A stretch of 45,790 bases of DNA, from the NCBI RefSeq assembly GCF_014779595.1, contig NZ_JACXZT010000019.1, forward strand, positions 1,993,351 to 2,039,140, in the 5' to 3' direction. This stretch comes from Halomonas sp. ML-15 (lineage in GTDB: Bacteria > Pseudomonadota > Gammaproteobacteria > Pseudomonadales > Halomonadaceae). Each line of letters starts with the position of its first letter. The first letter of the stretch is position 1. Shown piece by piece: positions 23,087 through 31,281 of this stretch. A program made the translations under genes and the position numbers. The notes below the pieces were generated by a model, which was given only the letters and a program-made list of their open reading frames with translations, was not told the origin of the DNA and did not search any database.

Positions 23087-25934
23087 GTGCGCTGCCGCCC
23101 AGGCAGCTCAGAAAAGCTCGGCGGCACTTCGGCTGCCGTCGTGCTCGTGCGCTGCCGCCCAGGCAGCTCAGAAACCTCACTCTGGCAGCAATTCATCAGC
23201 GGGGTCGTGCGCTGCCGCCCAGGCAGCTCAGAAAACGTAGCCGGCTGCGGTACCGCGGTTGTGGTCGTGCGCTGCCGCCCAGGCAGCTCAGAAAGCCGGA
23301 AAGGCAGCCGTGACAACGTCGTCGGCGTGCGCTGCCGCCCAGGCAGCTCAGAAAGAGAAATCGCCGCCACCGACGCCGGCGACGAGGTGCGCTGCCGCCC
23401 AGGCAGCTCAGAAAAGCTCCTGGACGAGTTCGTCGCGGGCCTTGTCGTGCGCTGCCGCCCAGGCAGCTCAGAAAATCTGCTCGAAAGCCCAGCGCCAAGC
23501 CGAGTGGTGCGCTGCCGCCCAGGCAGCTCAGAAAAGCTTGCCTTTGCTAATCATGAGCGGCTCCCTGTGCGCTGCCGCCCAGGCAGCTCAGAAAAAGGGG
23601 AAGTGATCTCTAATCCTGGCAATAAAGTGCGCTGCCGCCCAGGCAGCTCAGAAAAGGTCGCGGGCGATGCCGTCAGCCTGGTCGCCGTGCGCTGCCGCCC
23701 AGGCAGCTCAGAAATGAGTGACGATGAACAGCGCGTGCTGCAGCCAGTGCGCTGCCGCCCAGGCAGCTCAGAAAACATCGAGGTCGAGGGCTCGCAGTCT
23801 TTCGGGGTGCGCTGCCGCCCAGGCAGCTCAGAAATGCTGGACGGCGAGCCAGGCGAGAACCTGCCGGTGCGCTGCCGCCCAGGCAGCTCAGAAACCACGG
23901 AGCGCGCGAAGGAGCTGGCGGGTGAGGTGCGCTGCCGCCCAGGCAGCTCAGAAAGTAAACCATGGCGATGCTGAACAGCTGCCAGGGTGCGCTGCCGCCC
24001 AGGCAGCTCAGAAACGCTGACCCAGCAGGGCGAGCGATATGCTGACGTGCGCTGCCGCCCAGGCAGCTCAGAAAAGGAGCTGCGAGCCCATGCCGGCAAA
24101 CCAGGCGTGCGCTGCCGCCCAGGCAGCTCAGAAAAACGGCCACCGGGTGCGTATGGGCGTGGAGATGTGCGCTGCCGCCCAGGCAGCTCAGAAATACGTC
24201 GACTCGAAAGTCGGCTACACCGCGACGTGCGCTGCCGCCCAGGCAGCTCAGAAATACCCATGAAACCGTCGGCATCGTCTCGAAGCGTGCGCTGCCGCCC
24301 AGGCAGCTCAGAAAAGGATGCACCGATGGACGCCCCATGTTCCGACGTGCGCTGCCGCCCAGGCAGCTCAGAAAGCAAGGCGCCGCGGACACCGGCTGCG
24401 CGCCAGGTGCGCTGCCGCCCAGGCAGCTCAGAAAAAACGCGCCGAAAGGCAGCGGCTCCTCTACGTGTGCGCTGCCGCTCAGGCAGCTCAGAAAGTCTGC
24501 CGGGCAGTATACCTCGCCCTTGTTGAGTGCGCTGCCGCTCAGGCAGCTCAGAAAACGTGATGATCAGTGCCACGATTTCGGCCGAAGTGCGCTGCCGCTC
24601 AGGCAGCTCAGAAAACCAGCGCCTCGCACGGCTCGCTGTTCAGTGCGTGCGCTGCCGCTCAGGCAGCTCAGAAATGGGACAAGCGCCAGCCCGGGGTTAA
24701 GAGTGAGTGCGCTGCCGCTCAGGCAGCTCAGAAATCCTGGTGAAGCTGATGGCGCGGGTGGGCGACGTGCGCTGCCGCTCAGGCAGCTCAGAAATTGAAG
24801 CGACCGCCCAGGATGTCCACCCAGGTGTGCGCTGCCGCCCAGGCAGCTCAGAAACTGAGCGATGGTGATGCGAGCGCGTCGCTCGTGTGCGCTGCCGCCC
24901 AGGCAGCTCAGAAAAAGGGCGGATTCCGGCAGGCGTCTACTTTGACGTGCGCTGCCGCCCAGGCAGCTCAGAAAATCATCATCGGCGGCGGCGGCGCCAG
25001 GCATATGTGCGCTGCCGCCCAGGCAGCTCAGAAATGCCCCAGGGAGCGAGTCACCGAGCCCAAGGTGTGCGCTGCCGCCCAGGCAGCTCAGAAAACAACA
25101 AGATCGACGGCGCCGTGGCGCTGATCGTGCGCTGCCGCCCAGGCAGCTCAGAAATTCGGCTGGTTGCGTTCGCGCTCCGGTACCACGTGCGCTGCCGCCC
25201 AGGCAGCTCAGAAAATATCTGGATGAAGTGGGATGGCACGCGCCCCGTGCGCTGCCGCCCAGGCAGCTCAGAAATGGGAGACACTGGCGAGGCCGCCGTA
25301 GTCCTTGTGCGCTGCCGCCCAGGCAGCTCAGAAAGTCGATGACGTGCTCGCCAACATGGGCGCCCTGTGCGCTGCCGCCCAGGCAGCTCAGAAAATGCCG
25401 AACAGGTTGGGCACGTCATACTGCGGGTGCGCTGCCGCTCAGGCAGATCAGGAATCGCCCTAGGCCGGATGAAGGCCGGAAAGATGGTGCGCTGCCGCCC
25501 AGGCAGCTCAGAAAACGTGCCCGAGGCCCTGGTGATGTTCCGGCGGGTGCGCTGCCGCTCAGGCAGCTCAGAAATAGTACAGATTGACCAGGTCGGCCCC
25601 GTCGATGTGCGCTGCCGCTCAGGCAGCTCAGAAAACATCCGCACCGGGCAGTATTTCGAGCGCGTAGTGCGCTGCCGCCCAGGCAGCTCAGAAACAGCGA
25701 TATAGGCGGGTGAGGTACTCGGCCTCGTGCGCTGCCGCTCAGGCAGCTCAGAAACTAGACAGATATCGCCTTACTCTAGTCAGACCGTGCACTGCCGCTC
25801 AGGCAGCTCAGAAAGTTCGGAGTGGATGCGAGTCGGCGACCGGGTAGTGCGCTGCCGCTCAGGCAGCTCAGAAACGGCCGAGGCCGGGCACCGCCCACCA
25901 CGGCGGGTGCGCTGCCGCCCAGGCAGCTTAGCAA
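23087..25934 (+). CRISPR. Type I-F CRISPR array, 48 repeats and 47 spacers
   Basis: Repeats are 28 bp and every spacer is 32 bp, giving an exact 60-bp period from 23087 to 25934. The repeat starts GTGCGCTGCC, has a stem CTGCC/GGCAG with a 5-base loop, and ends with the 8-base handle CTCAGAAA, the I-F pattern. Two alleles differ in the loop: GCCCA (C type) and GCTCA (T type). T types are repeats 24-29 (starts 24467-24767) and 40, 42, 43, 45, 46 and 47; the rest are C types. Repeat 40 (25427) is degenerate (AGGCAGATCAGGAA end), repeat 46 (25787) has GTGCAC, and the last repeat (25907) ends in CTTAGCAA. Transcription and handle orientation are plus strand, from the leader at 22958. Confidence 0.98.
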
Positions 25935-26023
25935 CATCAGCGACACTCTCGGCTGGGGCCCGCTTTACACTGCTCCTGACAAGTGGCCTCTAGTAGTGGT
26001 GTTATCTCTAGCCCAATAACCGT

Positions 26024-26344
26024 TCATGACTCGGTTGTCGGCGGCATCACCACCCACTCCGGCTCCTCGAACTCGCCGATCAGGCGGATCTCGCAGCAGG
26101 GGGCCGCGCGGCGGATGATCTCCTTTATCTCCTGGTTGGGCTGGGCCTCCATGGCGTCGCGGCTGGCCTTGCTGTCCCAGTGGGCGATGGCGATCAGGGT
26201 GTCGGGGTCGCCGATCTTGCGGTGCAGTTCGGTGCCGCGGGCCCCCGGCGCCTGCTGGATCAGCTCGCTGGCGCGGACCCAGGCGTCGGCGTAGTCCTCG
26301 GCCTGGTAGCCGTCGCGGATATGCACTTCGAAGATATATTTCAT
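26024..26344 (-). CDS. ABM-fold (antibiotic biosynthesis monooxygenase-like) protein
   Basis: This 106-residue soluble protein begins MKYIFEVHIRDGYQAEDYADAW and contains GTELHRKIGDPDTLIAIAHWDS, the strand-loop-strand pattern of dimeric alpha-beta barrel (ABM) domains. Such proteins include quinol monooxygenases and heme-degrading enzymes; the substrate here is not evident. GGGAGCA precedes the ATG. The gene lies 89 bases past the end of the CRISPR array and points toward it; its product is not an evident Cas accessory. Confidence 0.8.
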   Translation of the reverse strand: MKYIFEVHIRDGYQAEDYADAWVRASELIQQAPGARGTELHRKIGDPDTLIAIAHWDSKASRDAMEAQPNQEIKEIIRRAAPCCEIRLIGEFEEPEWVVMPPTTES

Positions 26345-26482
26345 GGTGCTGCTCCCTGTCGCTGCTGCTGAGATATTCGGTCCTGGGCCAGTGTATCCCG
26401 CCCATCGTCCTGATCCAGCCGCTACGCTGATAAGCTATATAAAACAGCGGCAATGAACCGCTACCGTTGATGAGGAGTGAGT

Positions 26483-27070
26483 ATGTCCGATACCCCCTAT
26501 AGCCAGACCCTTGCCGCCATCGACGCACTGCACGCCGAGGATCCTCGCAGTGTAGAGGTCGAGGGCGAGTCGCTGCCCCAGGAGCTGTTCTATGCGCGGC
26601 GCATGAGCGCCTGGCTGGAGACGCTGGTCGAGGCGCCCAGCGAGCCGCTGCAGCTGGCGGTGCGTGCCCAGCACCTGCAGCGCTGGAAGGTGCCGCGTGA
26701 GGCGTATCCCGAGGGGCGGGTGGGCTACCTGACCTGGCGGCGCGACCAGGGCAAGCGCGCCGGCGAGACCACTGCCGGGCTGATGGAGGCGGCGGGCTAC
26801 CCGGCGGAGGCGGCGGCGCGGGCCTCGAGCCTGATCCGCAAGCAGGGGCTGGGGCGCGACCCGGAGACCCAGGCGCTGGAGGACTGCGCCTGCCTGGTCT
26901 TTCTGGAGAACTACTTTGGCGACTTTTCGCGCCAGGTGGAGCACGACCATCTGATCCGCATCGTCCAGAAGACCTGGAAGAAGATGTCCCCCGAGGCGCA
27001 TGCGCTGGCCCTGGCGCTGCCGATGAGCGATGAGGCGCGGGGGCTGGTGGAAGAGGCGTTGGCCGGCTAG
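26483..27070 (+). CDS. DUF4202 family protein
   Basis: ATG at 26483 is chosen over GTG at 26477 because GAGGAG lies 6-7 bases upstream of the ATG. The 195-residue soluble protein has the segments AIDALHAEDPRSVEVEG, LYARRMSAWLE-like (ELFYARRMSAWLETL) and HLQRWKVPREAYPEGRVGYLTWRRDQGK, then ALEDCACLVFLENYF. These resemble DUF4202 proteins, which look like small metal-dependent HD-type domains but have no established role. It stands alone between the ABM protein and the Fur-box gene. Confidence 0.85.
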   Translation: MSDTPYSQTLAAIDALHAEDPRSVEVEGESLPQELFYARRMSAWLETLVEAPSEPLQLAVRAQHLQRWKVPREAYPEGRVGYLTWRRDQGKRAGETTAGLMEAAGYPAEAAARASSLIRKQGLGRDPETQALEDCACLVFLENYFGDFSRQVEHDHLIRIVQKTWKKMSPEAHALALALPMSDEARGLVEEALAG

Positions 27071-27125
27071 TCGGATTCAGGTTCGCCTTGACAGCGTGGC
27101 AATGGCCGCCTAGATTCTCAATTGC

Positions 27126-27146
27126 AAATGATAATTTTTGTCATTT
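27126..27146 (+). promoter_or_regulatory. Fur box
   Basis: AAATGATAA (27126-27134) and TTGTCATTT (27138-27146) form an inverted repeat with one mismatch. The 19-mer at 27124-27142 matches the E. coli Fur consensus at 14 of 19 positions by my count. It lies 24 bases before the ATG of the small gene at 27171. Confidence 0.65.
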
Positions 27147-27170
27147 GATTGAGCTATCACGGAGGCGGCG

Positions 27171-27410
27171 ATGACAAACAACACCAATACCTCTTTCAAG
27201 GCCCCTAATCCATCGCTGCAGATCTGCGATGCTACGTCGTGCTCGGTGCGTATGGCCTGGGAGCACTCGCGCCAAGCGCCGCTCTCCGAGGAGCAGCAGA
27301 TGCTGCAGGCGCTGCAGCGCGAGGAGGCGGCACACGACCTGGTTCGCCGGCGGTTCCTGCTGACCACCGAACAGTACCTCAAGAGCGATCTAGGCGTCTG
27401 CCGGACATAG
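27171..27410 (+). CDS. 79-residue protein of unknown function behind a Fur box
   Basis: This small soluble protein begins MTNNTNTSFKAPNPSLQICDATSCSVRM and ends SDLGVCRT. It has three Cys (two spaced as CDATSC) and a central helical, charged segment (SEEQQMLQALQREEAAHDLVRRR). GGAGG at 27161-27165 gives a strong ribosome site 5 bases before the ATG. The Fur box in the promoter suggests induction under iron limitation. I recognise no family; it is not a HemP or FeoC by sequence. The gene ends 7 bases from the convergent C45 gene. Confidence 0.75.
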   Translation: MTNNTNTSFKAPNPSLQICDATSCSVRMAWEHSRQAPLSEEQQMLQALQREEAAHDLVRRRFLLTTEQYLKSDLGVCRT

Positions 27411-27417
27411 TGCTGGG

Positions 27418-28458
27418 CTAGGCGAGGCTGATGCTCAGGGTGTGATCGGCCTCGCAGGGGTAGCCGTGGCGCAGATGCAGGGTACGTTCGTCGAGGGTCA
27501 TCACCACCGCGAACAGGGTCTCCATGCGCTCGGCCTCGGGCAGGCCAGGATCGGTGTGCTTGCAGATCGACATGGGCGCATTCTGATGGTCGCTAAGCAG
27601 GTCGAACAGCGCGCTAACGCTGGCCTCGGGGGGCGGGTCGAGCAGCTCGTCGAGCCGGCGCAGACGCACGCTGGAGTCGGGCTTGGGGAAGTCGGCCACA
27701 CAGGCGGTGGCAGCCTCGGAATAGAGGTGATTGGTGTGGGTCACGCGTCCGCCGCTGGGTTCGAGTACCCCCGGCGGCCCAGGCTGGACCTCGAAGCCGG
27801 CAGCCTGGCCGTCGGCACTGGCGACCAGGAAGTGGGCCGGCGACGCGACGCGGTCCTCCTCGATGACGCGTTGGGCGCTGGCGAAGCCGTCGCTCTCGAG
27901 GATCTTGCGCAGGGCGACGTGGATCGGCAAGGCGTCACCGCAGGTCTGCGAGCGGATGGCGTTGAGACACACGCCGAGGCCGTGGGCGTTGAGGCCGATC
28001 TTGGCCAGCATGCCGGCCTCGCCAACGCTGACCAGCGGCGGGGCATCGTCGCCTTCAATCCGTAGCACCACCACGTTGTCGAGCTGGTCGGCGCGCCAGT
28101 CCCAGTTCTGGGCCAGCCACTGCTGGCCCTGCTGGTAGAGCGAGAAGGCGGAACAGCCGCCGCTGGCCTGGGTCAGCGAGATCTCGCTACGGCAGTTGAG
28201 GGTCAGGATATCGTCGCGATGCAGGCCGGCACCCTGGGCAATGCCCTCGAGCTCATCCAGGATCGCCGGAAAGCCGCGCTCGATAGCCGGCATAAAGCGC
28301 AGCGCCACCTGCCGGGCCGCGGCCCAGTCGAGCCCCACGAAGTCCTGGAACAGCCGGTCGTAGACGTCGATGCTCTGGTGGATCTGCGCGGCGTGGCGCT
28401 GGCCGTGAGCGAGGCCGATGGCGTGGCGGCTGCCGCGCAGGTGGGTCACGTCGAGCAT
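27418..28458 (-). CDS. C45-type autoproteolytic acyltransferase/hydrolase
   Basis: This 346-residue Ntn-hydrolase-like protein is related to acyl-CoA:6-aminopenicillanic acid acyltransferase. N-terminal HLRGSRHAIGLAHGQ and the autocatalytic site SGGCSAFSLY, with Cys102 as the expected nucleophile after self-cleavage, are visible; QNWDW (about 117-121) follows, as in the family. Further motifs are GLNAHGLGVCLNAIRS and THTNHLY. Bacterial members hydrolyse small amides or acylated amino acids; the substrate here is unknown. AAGGAG precedes the ATG. It is convergent with the Fur-box gene and divergent from livK. Confidence 0.85.
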   Translation of the reverse strand: MLDVTHLRGSRHAIGLAHGQRHAAQIHQSIDVYDRLFQDFVGLDWAAARQVALRFMPAIERGFPAILDELEGIAQGAGLHRDDILTLNCRSEISLTQASGGCSAFSLYQQGQQWLAQNWDWRADQLDNVVVLRIEGDDAPPLVSVGEAGMLAKIGLNAHGLGVCLNAIRSQTCGDALPIHVALRKILESDGFASAQRVIEEDRVASPAHFLVASADGQAAGFEVQPGPPGVLEPSGGRVTHTNHLYSEAATACVADFPKPDSSVRLRRLDELLDPPPEASVSALFDLLSDHQNAPMSICKHTDPGLPEAERMETLFAVVMTLDERTLHLRHGYPCEADHTLSISLA

Positions 28459-28674
28459 GCGGGGGCTCCTTGGCGAAGGGGTTTCTCCCAGCCTACCGCG
28501 TGCAGCGTTGAAGCGCAGTAGGCGGTGCGAAGAGACAATTAAAACCGACCACTTTTCAATCGACTAGGCGCGTTCAAACGGGCGCTTGCGTTAACGCCGT
28601 CGCGCTTGTGTTTTTGCGTAAACACTTCCAAAGTTAGTGAGGTACTAATTTAACTGGCAACAGCGAGAACAACC

Positions 28675-29892
28675 ATGAAGAAAGCTCTGTTAGCGATGGC
28701 GGTGGCCGCGTCCTCCGTCACGCTCATCGGTGCGGCGCAGGCCGATGAAGTAAAGATCGGGTTCCTGGGCGGCTTTACCGGCCCCATCGAGAGTCTTACC
28801 CCGCCGATTTTTGACGGTGCGCAGTTGGCAGTGCAGCACGTCAACGAGCAGGGCGGCATTCTCGGTGGCCAGACGCTGGTGATGCCGAATGCCGATACCA
28901 CCTGCTCCGACGCCTCGGCGGCGTCCAACGCCGCGGATCGCATGGTCAACACCGAGAACGTCACCGCCATCGTCGGCGCGCTGTGCACCGGGGCCACCGT
29001 GGCCGCGGCCAACAACGCGGCGATCCCCGGCGGCGTGGTGATGGTGTCGCCGGCGTCCACCGCCCCGGCGGTCACCGACCTCGACGACAACGATCTGGTG
29101 TTCCGCACCGTACCGTCGGATGCCTTCCAGGGCGAGATGCTGGCCAAGCTGCTGATCAGCAAGGGCATCACCGATGCCGCCGTGACCTACGTCAACAACG
29201 ACTACGGCCAGGGCCTGGCCAGTGCCTTCAACGAGACCTTCGAGGCCGAGGGTGGCATGGTGTCGGCCAGCGAGGCGCATGAAGATGGCCGCGCCGACTA
29301 CCGCTCGGAGCTGGGCTCGCTCTCCTCCGGCGGCAGCGAGACACTGGTGGTGCTGGCCTACGCCGACGGCTCGGGCCAGACCATTCTGCGCCAGGCCTAC
29401 GAGAGCGGCATGTTCACCCAGTACGTGGGGGCCGACGGCATGGTCGGCGACAGCCTGGTCGAGGCGATTGGCGCCGACGTGCTCGAGGGCATGATCGCCA
29501 CCCGTCCGGGCAGCCCCGATACCCCGGGAACCGAGACCTTCGAGGCGCTCGCCGCCGAGGCCGATATCGACCCCAGTGCGGTGTTCGCCGCCCAGGCCTA
29601 TGACGCCGCCTTCCTGCTGGCACTGGCCATCGAGCAGAACGGCAACGCCGAGCGCGAGGGGCTCTCAGAGGCGCTGCGCAGCGTCTCTTCGGCTCCCGGC
29701 GAGCAGATCCTGCCCGGCGAGTGGGAGAAGGCCGTGGAGCTGATCGCCGCCGGCGAGGAGATCAACTACGAAGGCGCCTCCGGCAGCCACGAGTTCGACG
29801 AGAACGGCGACGTGCCCGGCGTAGTGGTCGAGATGGTGGTGGAAGACGGCCGCTTTGTCAGCCAGGGCTTCCTCGAGGTCGAGGACCTGTAA
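28675..29892 (+). CDS. livK: Branched-chain amino-acid-type ABC transporter binding protein (LivK-like)
   Basis: This 405-residue periplasmic protein has a signal peptide cleaved near AQA-DE (residue 23). The mature chain starts VKIGFLGGFTGPIESL and contains NEQGGILGGQTL and VGALCTGATVAAANN, the type I periplasmic fold of LivJ/LivK/AmiC-like proteins. It is strongly acidic, as expected for a halophile periplasmic protein. It should deliver a branched-chain or other hydrophobic amino acid or amide to LivHMGF, encoded convergently next door. The 216-base gap upstream (28459-28674) carries its promoter, with TACTAATTT near 28645 as a possible -10 region. Confidence 0.88.
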   Translation: MKKALLAMAVAASSVTLIGAAQADEVKIGFLGGFTGPIESLTPPIFDGAQLAVQHVNEQGGILGGQTLVMPNADTTCSDASAASNAADRMVNTENVTAIVGALCTGATVAAANNAAIPGGVVMVSPASTAPAVTDLDDNDLVFRTVPSDAFQGEMLAKLLISKGITDAAVTYVNNDYGQGLASAFNETFEAEGGMVSASEAHEDGRADYRSELGSLSSGGSETLVVLAYADGSGQTILRQAYESGMFTQYVGADGMVGDSLVEAIGADVLEGMIATRPGSPDTPGTETFEALAAEADIDPSAVFAAQAYDAAFLLALAIEQNGNAEREGLSEALRSVSSAPGEQILPGEWEKAVELIAAGEEINYEGASGSHEFDENGDVPGVVVEMVVEDGRFVSQGFLEVEDL

Positions 29893-29918
29893 AACACCAC
29901 TGACAGCAGTAACGGAAT

Positions 29919-29952
29919 GCGAAACGCCCAGGCCTCGGCCTGGGCGTTTCGC
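29919..29952. terminator. Bidirectional terminator between livK and livM
   Basis: A perfect 16-bp stem (arms from GCGAAACGCCCAGGCC) with a two-base TC apex. It lies between the convergent livK (ends 29892) and livM (ends 29980). The GTTTC at the stem end gives short U runs in both directions. Confidence 0.85.
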
Positions 29953-29979
29953 GTTATGTGGGCTGTCTTGGGACAGCGC

Positions 29980-31281
29980 TCACTGGTGGTGCGGCACCTT
30001 CTCCGGCATCAAGCCGCGCGGCGCGTAGCGCAGCACCAGCGAGATCAGCAGGCCGATAACGAACACCCGCGCCTGCAGCGCACGACTCGAGATATTGGCC
30101 GGCGGATCCCAGCCGAACCAGCCCTCGCCGATATACACGGCGACGTTCATCAGGAACAGCGCCAACGGCTCGGACATCAGCCAGATGATATACACCAGCA
30201 CGGCGCCGAAGATGGTGCCGAGGTTGTTGCCCGGGCCGCCGAGAATCACCATCACCAGCACCAGGAAGGTGTGGTTGAGGGGCAGGTAGCCCTGGGGGTC
30301 GAAGATGCTGTTGAAGTTGGTCAGCGCCGCGCCGCCGATGCCCATCAGGATGCAGCCGAAGACGAAGATCTCCATGCGCCGGCGGTTGATGTCCTTGCCC
30401 ATCGCCGCGCTGGAGACTTCGTTGTCGCGGATGGCGCGGATCATCCGCCCCCAGGGGGCGTGATAGGCGCGGTGCAGCAGGAAGAAGATGCCGGCGATCA
30501 CCACCGCGGTGAGCGACAGATAGATCGCCCGGGCCAGCACGAAGCCCAGGTCGCTGGGCCCGGGCGTCGGCCAGGGCAGCGGTGAGACGGTGGCGGTGCC
30601 ACGGGTCAGCCAGTCGGAGTTCTTGAGGAACGCCTTGATGATCTCGGCGATGCCCAGGGTGGCGATGGCCAGGTAGTCGCTGCGCAGCCCCAGGCAGATA
30701 TGCCCGATAAAGTAGCCGATGAAACCGGCCAGGGCGCCGCCGGCGATCCAGCCGATCCACGACGGCAGCCCCAGGCCGCCGATAAAGCCGGCCTGGGACT
30801 GGATCTGGCCGGTCACCCCGCGCAGCATGCTGATCACTACCAGATAGAGCACCACCGCCAGCAGCACGGCAATGATCGTGCGCAGTCGCTTGGGCACGCC
30901 GAGGCGGTCGAGCTTGGTGGCGCCCCACACCAGCAGCACGGCGCCGACCAGATAGAGCAGCACGCGGCCCAGCTCGCCGGGCAGTGGGCTATCCCAGAAC
31001 GCCTCGTTGACCGGGATGCCGAAGAACATGGCGCAGAAGCCCCCCAGCGCCACGAAGCCCATTACCCCGGCGTTGAACTGGCCGGCATAGCCCCACTGAA
31101 TGGTCAGGCCCAGGGCGATGATGGCGTAGCAGGCGGCCTCGACCAGCATGCGCGTGCTGTAGGCCGGGCCCATCACCGCGTAGACGCCGAGGATGGCGAC
31201 CAATAGCGCGCCAAACAGGAACAGCTCGCGCAGTGGTAGGCGACGGGAGGTGGTTTGATCGCTTGTCTTGGACGTCGTCAT
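29980..31281 (-). CDS. livM: Branched-chain amino-acid ABC transporter permease LivM
   Basis: ATG at 31281 shares one base with the livH stop (TGATG), giving 433 residues. It has a polar N-terminus, then about ten helices. The LivM hallmark GLTIQWGYAGQFNAGVMGF lies at about 60-78 and the EAA-like coupling loop is in WGRMIRAIRDNEVSSAAMGKDI (about 285-306). A larger than usual insertion (GELGRVLLYLVGAVLLVWGATKL) gives extra helices compared with short LivM proteins. Inner-membrane partner of LivH. Last gene of the minus-strand livGFHM unit. Confidence 0.92.
   Translation of the reverse strand: MTTSKTSDQTTSRRLPLRELFLFGALLVAILGVYAVMGPAYSTRMLVEAACYAIIALGLTIQWGYAGQFNAGVMGFVALGGFCAMFFGIPVNEAFWDSPLPGELGRVLLYLVGAVLLVWGATKLDRLGVPKRLRTIIAVLLAVVLYLVVISMLRGVTGQIQSQAGFIGGLGLPSWIGWIAGGALAGFIGYFIGHICLGLRSDYLAIATLGIAEIIKAFLKNSDWLTRGTATVSPLPWPTPGPSDLGFVLARAIYLSLTAVVIAGIFFLLHRAYHAPWGRMIRAIRDNEVSSAAMGKDINRRRMEIFVFGCILMGIGGAALTNFNSIFDPQGYLPLNHTFLVLVMVILGGPGNNLGTIFGAVLVYIIWLMSEPLALFLMNVAVYIGEGWFGWDPPANISSRALQARVFVIGLLISLVLRYAPRGLMPEKVPHHQ

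Noticed and set aside
14610-25934. A Tn7-like transposon-encoded CRISPR (I-F3) system
   Set aside because: cas1 and a full-length cas2-3 with HD and helicase motifs are present, Csy1 and Csy2 are separate genes, and no tnsABC, tniQ or transposon ends are seen. It is a standard defence I-F system.
13371-25934. Recent acquisition of the cas locus on a mobile element
   Set aside because: No integrase, transposase, tRNA or direct-repeat boundary was seen around it; only the G-rich stretch before cas1 is compositionally odd.
23087-25993. Long open frames on both strands across the CRISPR array
   Set aside because: They translate the repeat (RCRPGSSE, or SELPGRQRT on the other strand) every 20 codons; the 60-bp period keeps frames open. 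This is non-coding array DNA.
25965-26528. A 187-codon minus-strand frame over the ABM gene
   Set aside because: It is out of frame with the ABM-fold protein, low in hydrophobic core residues, and lacks any family motif.
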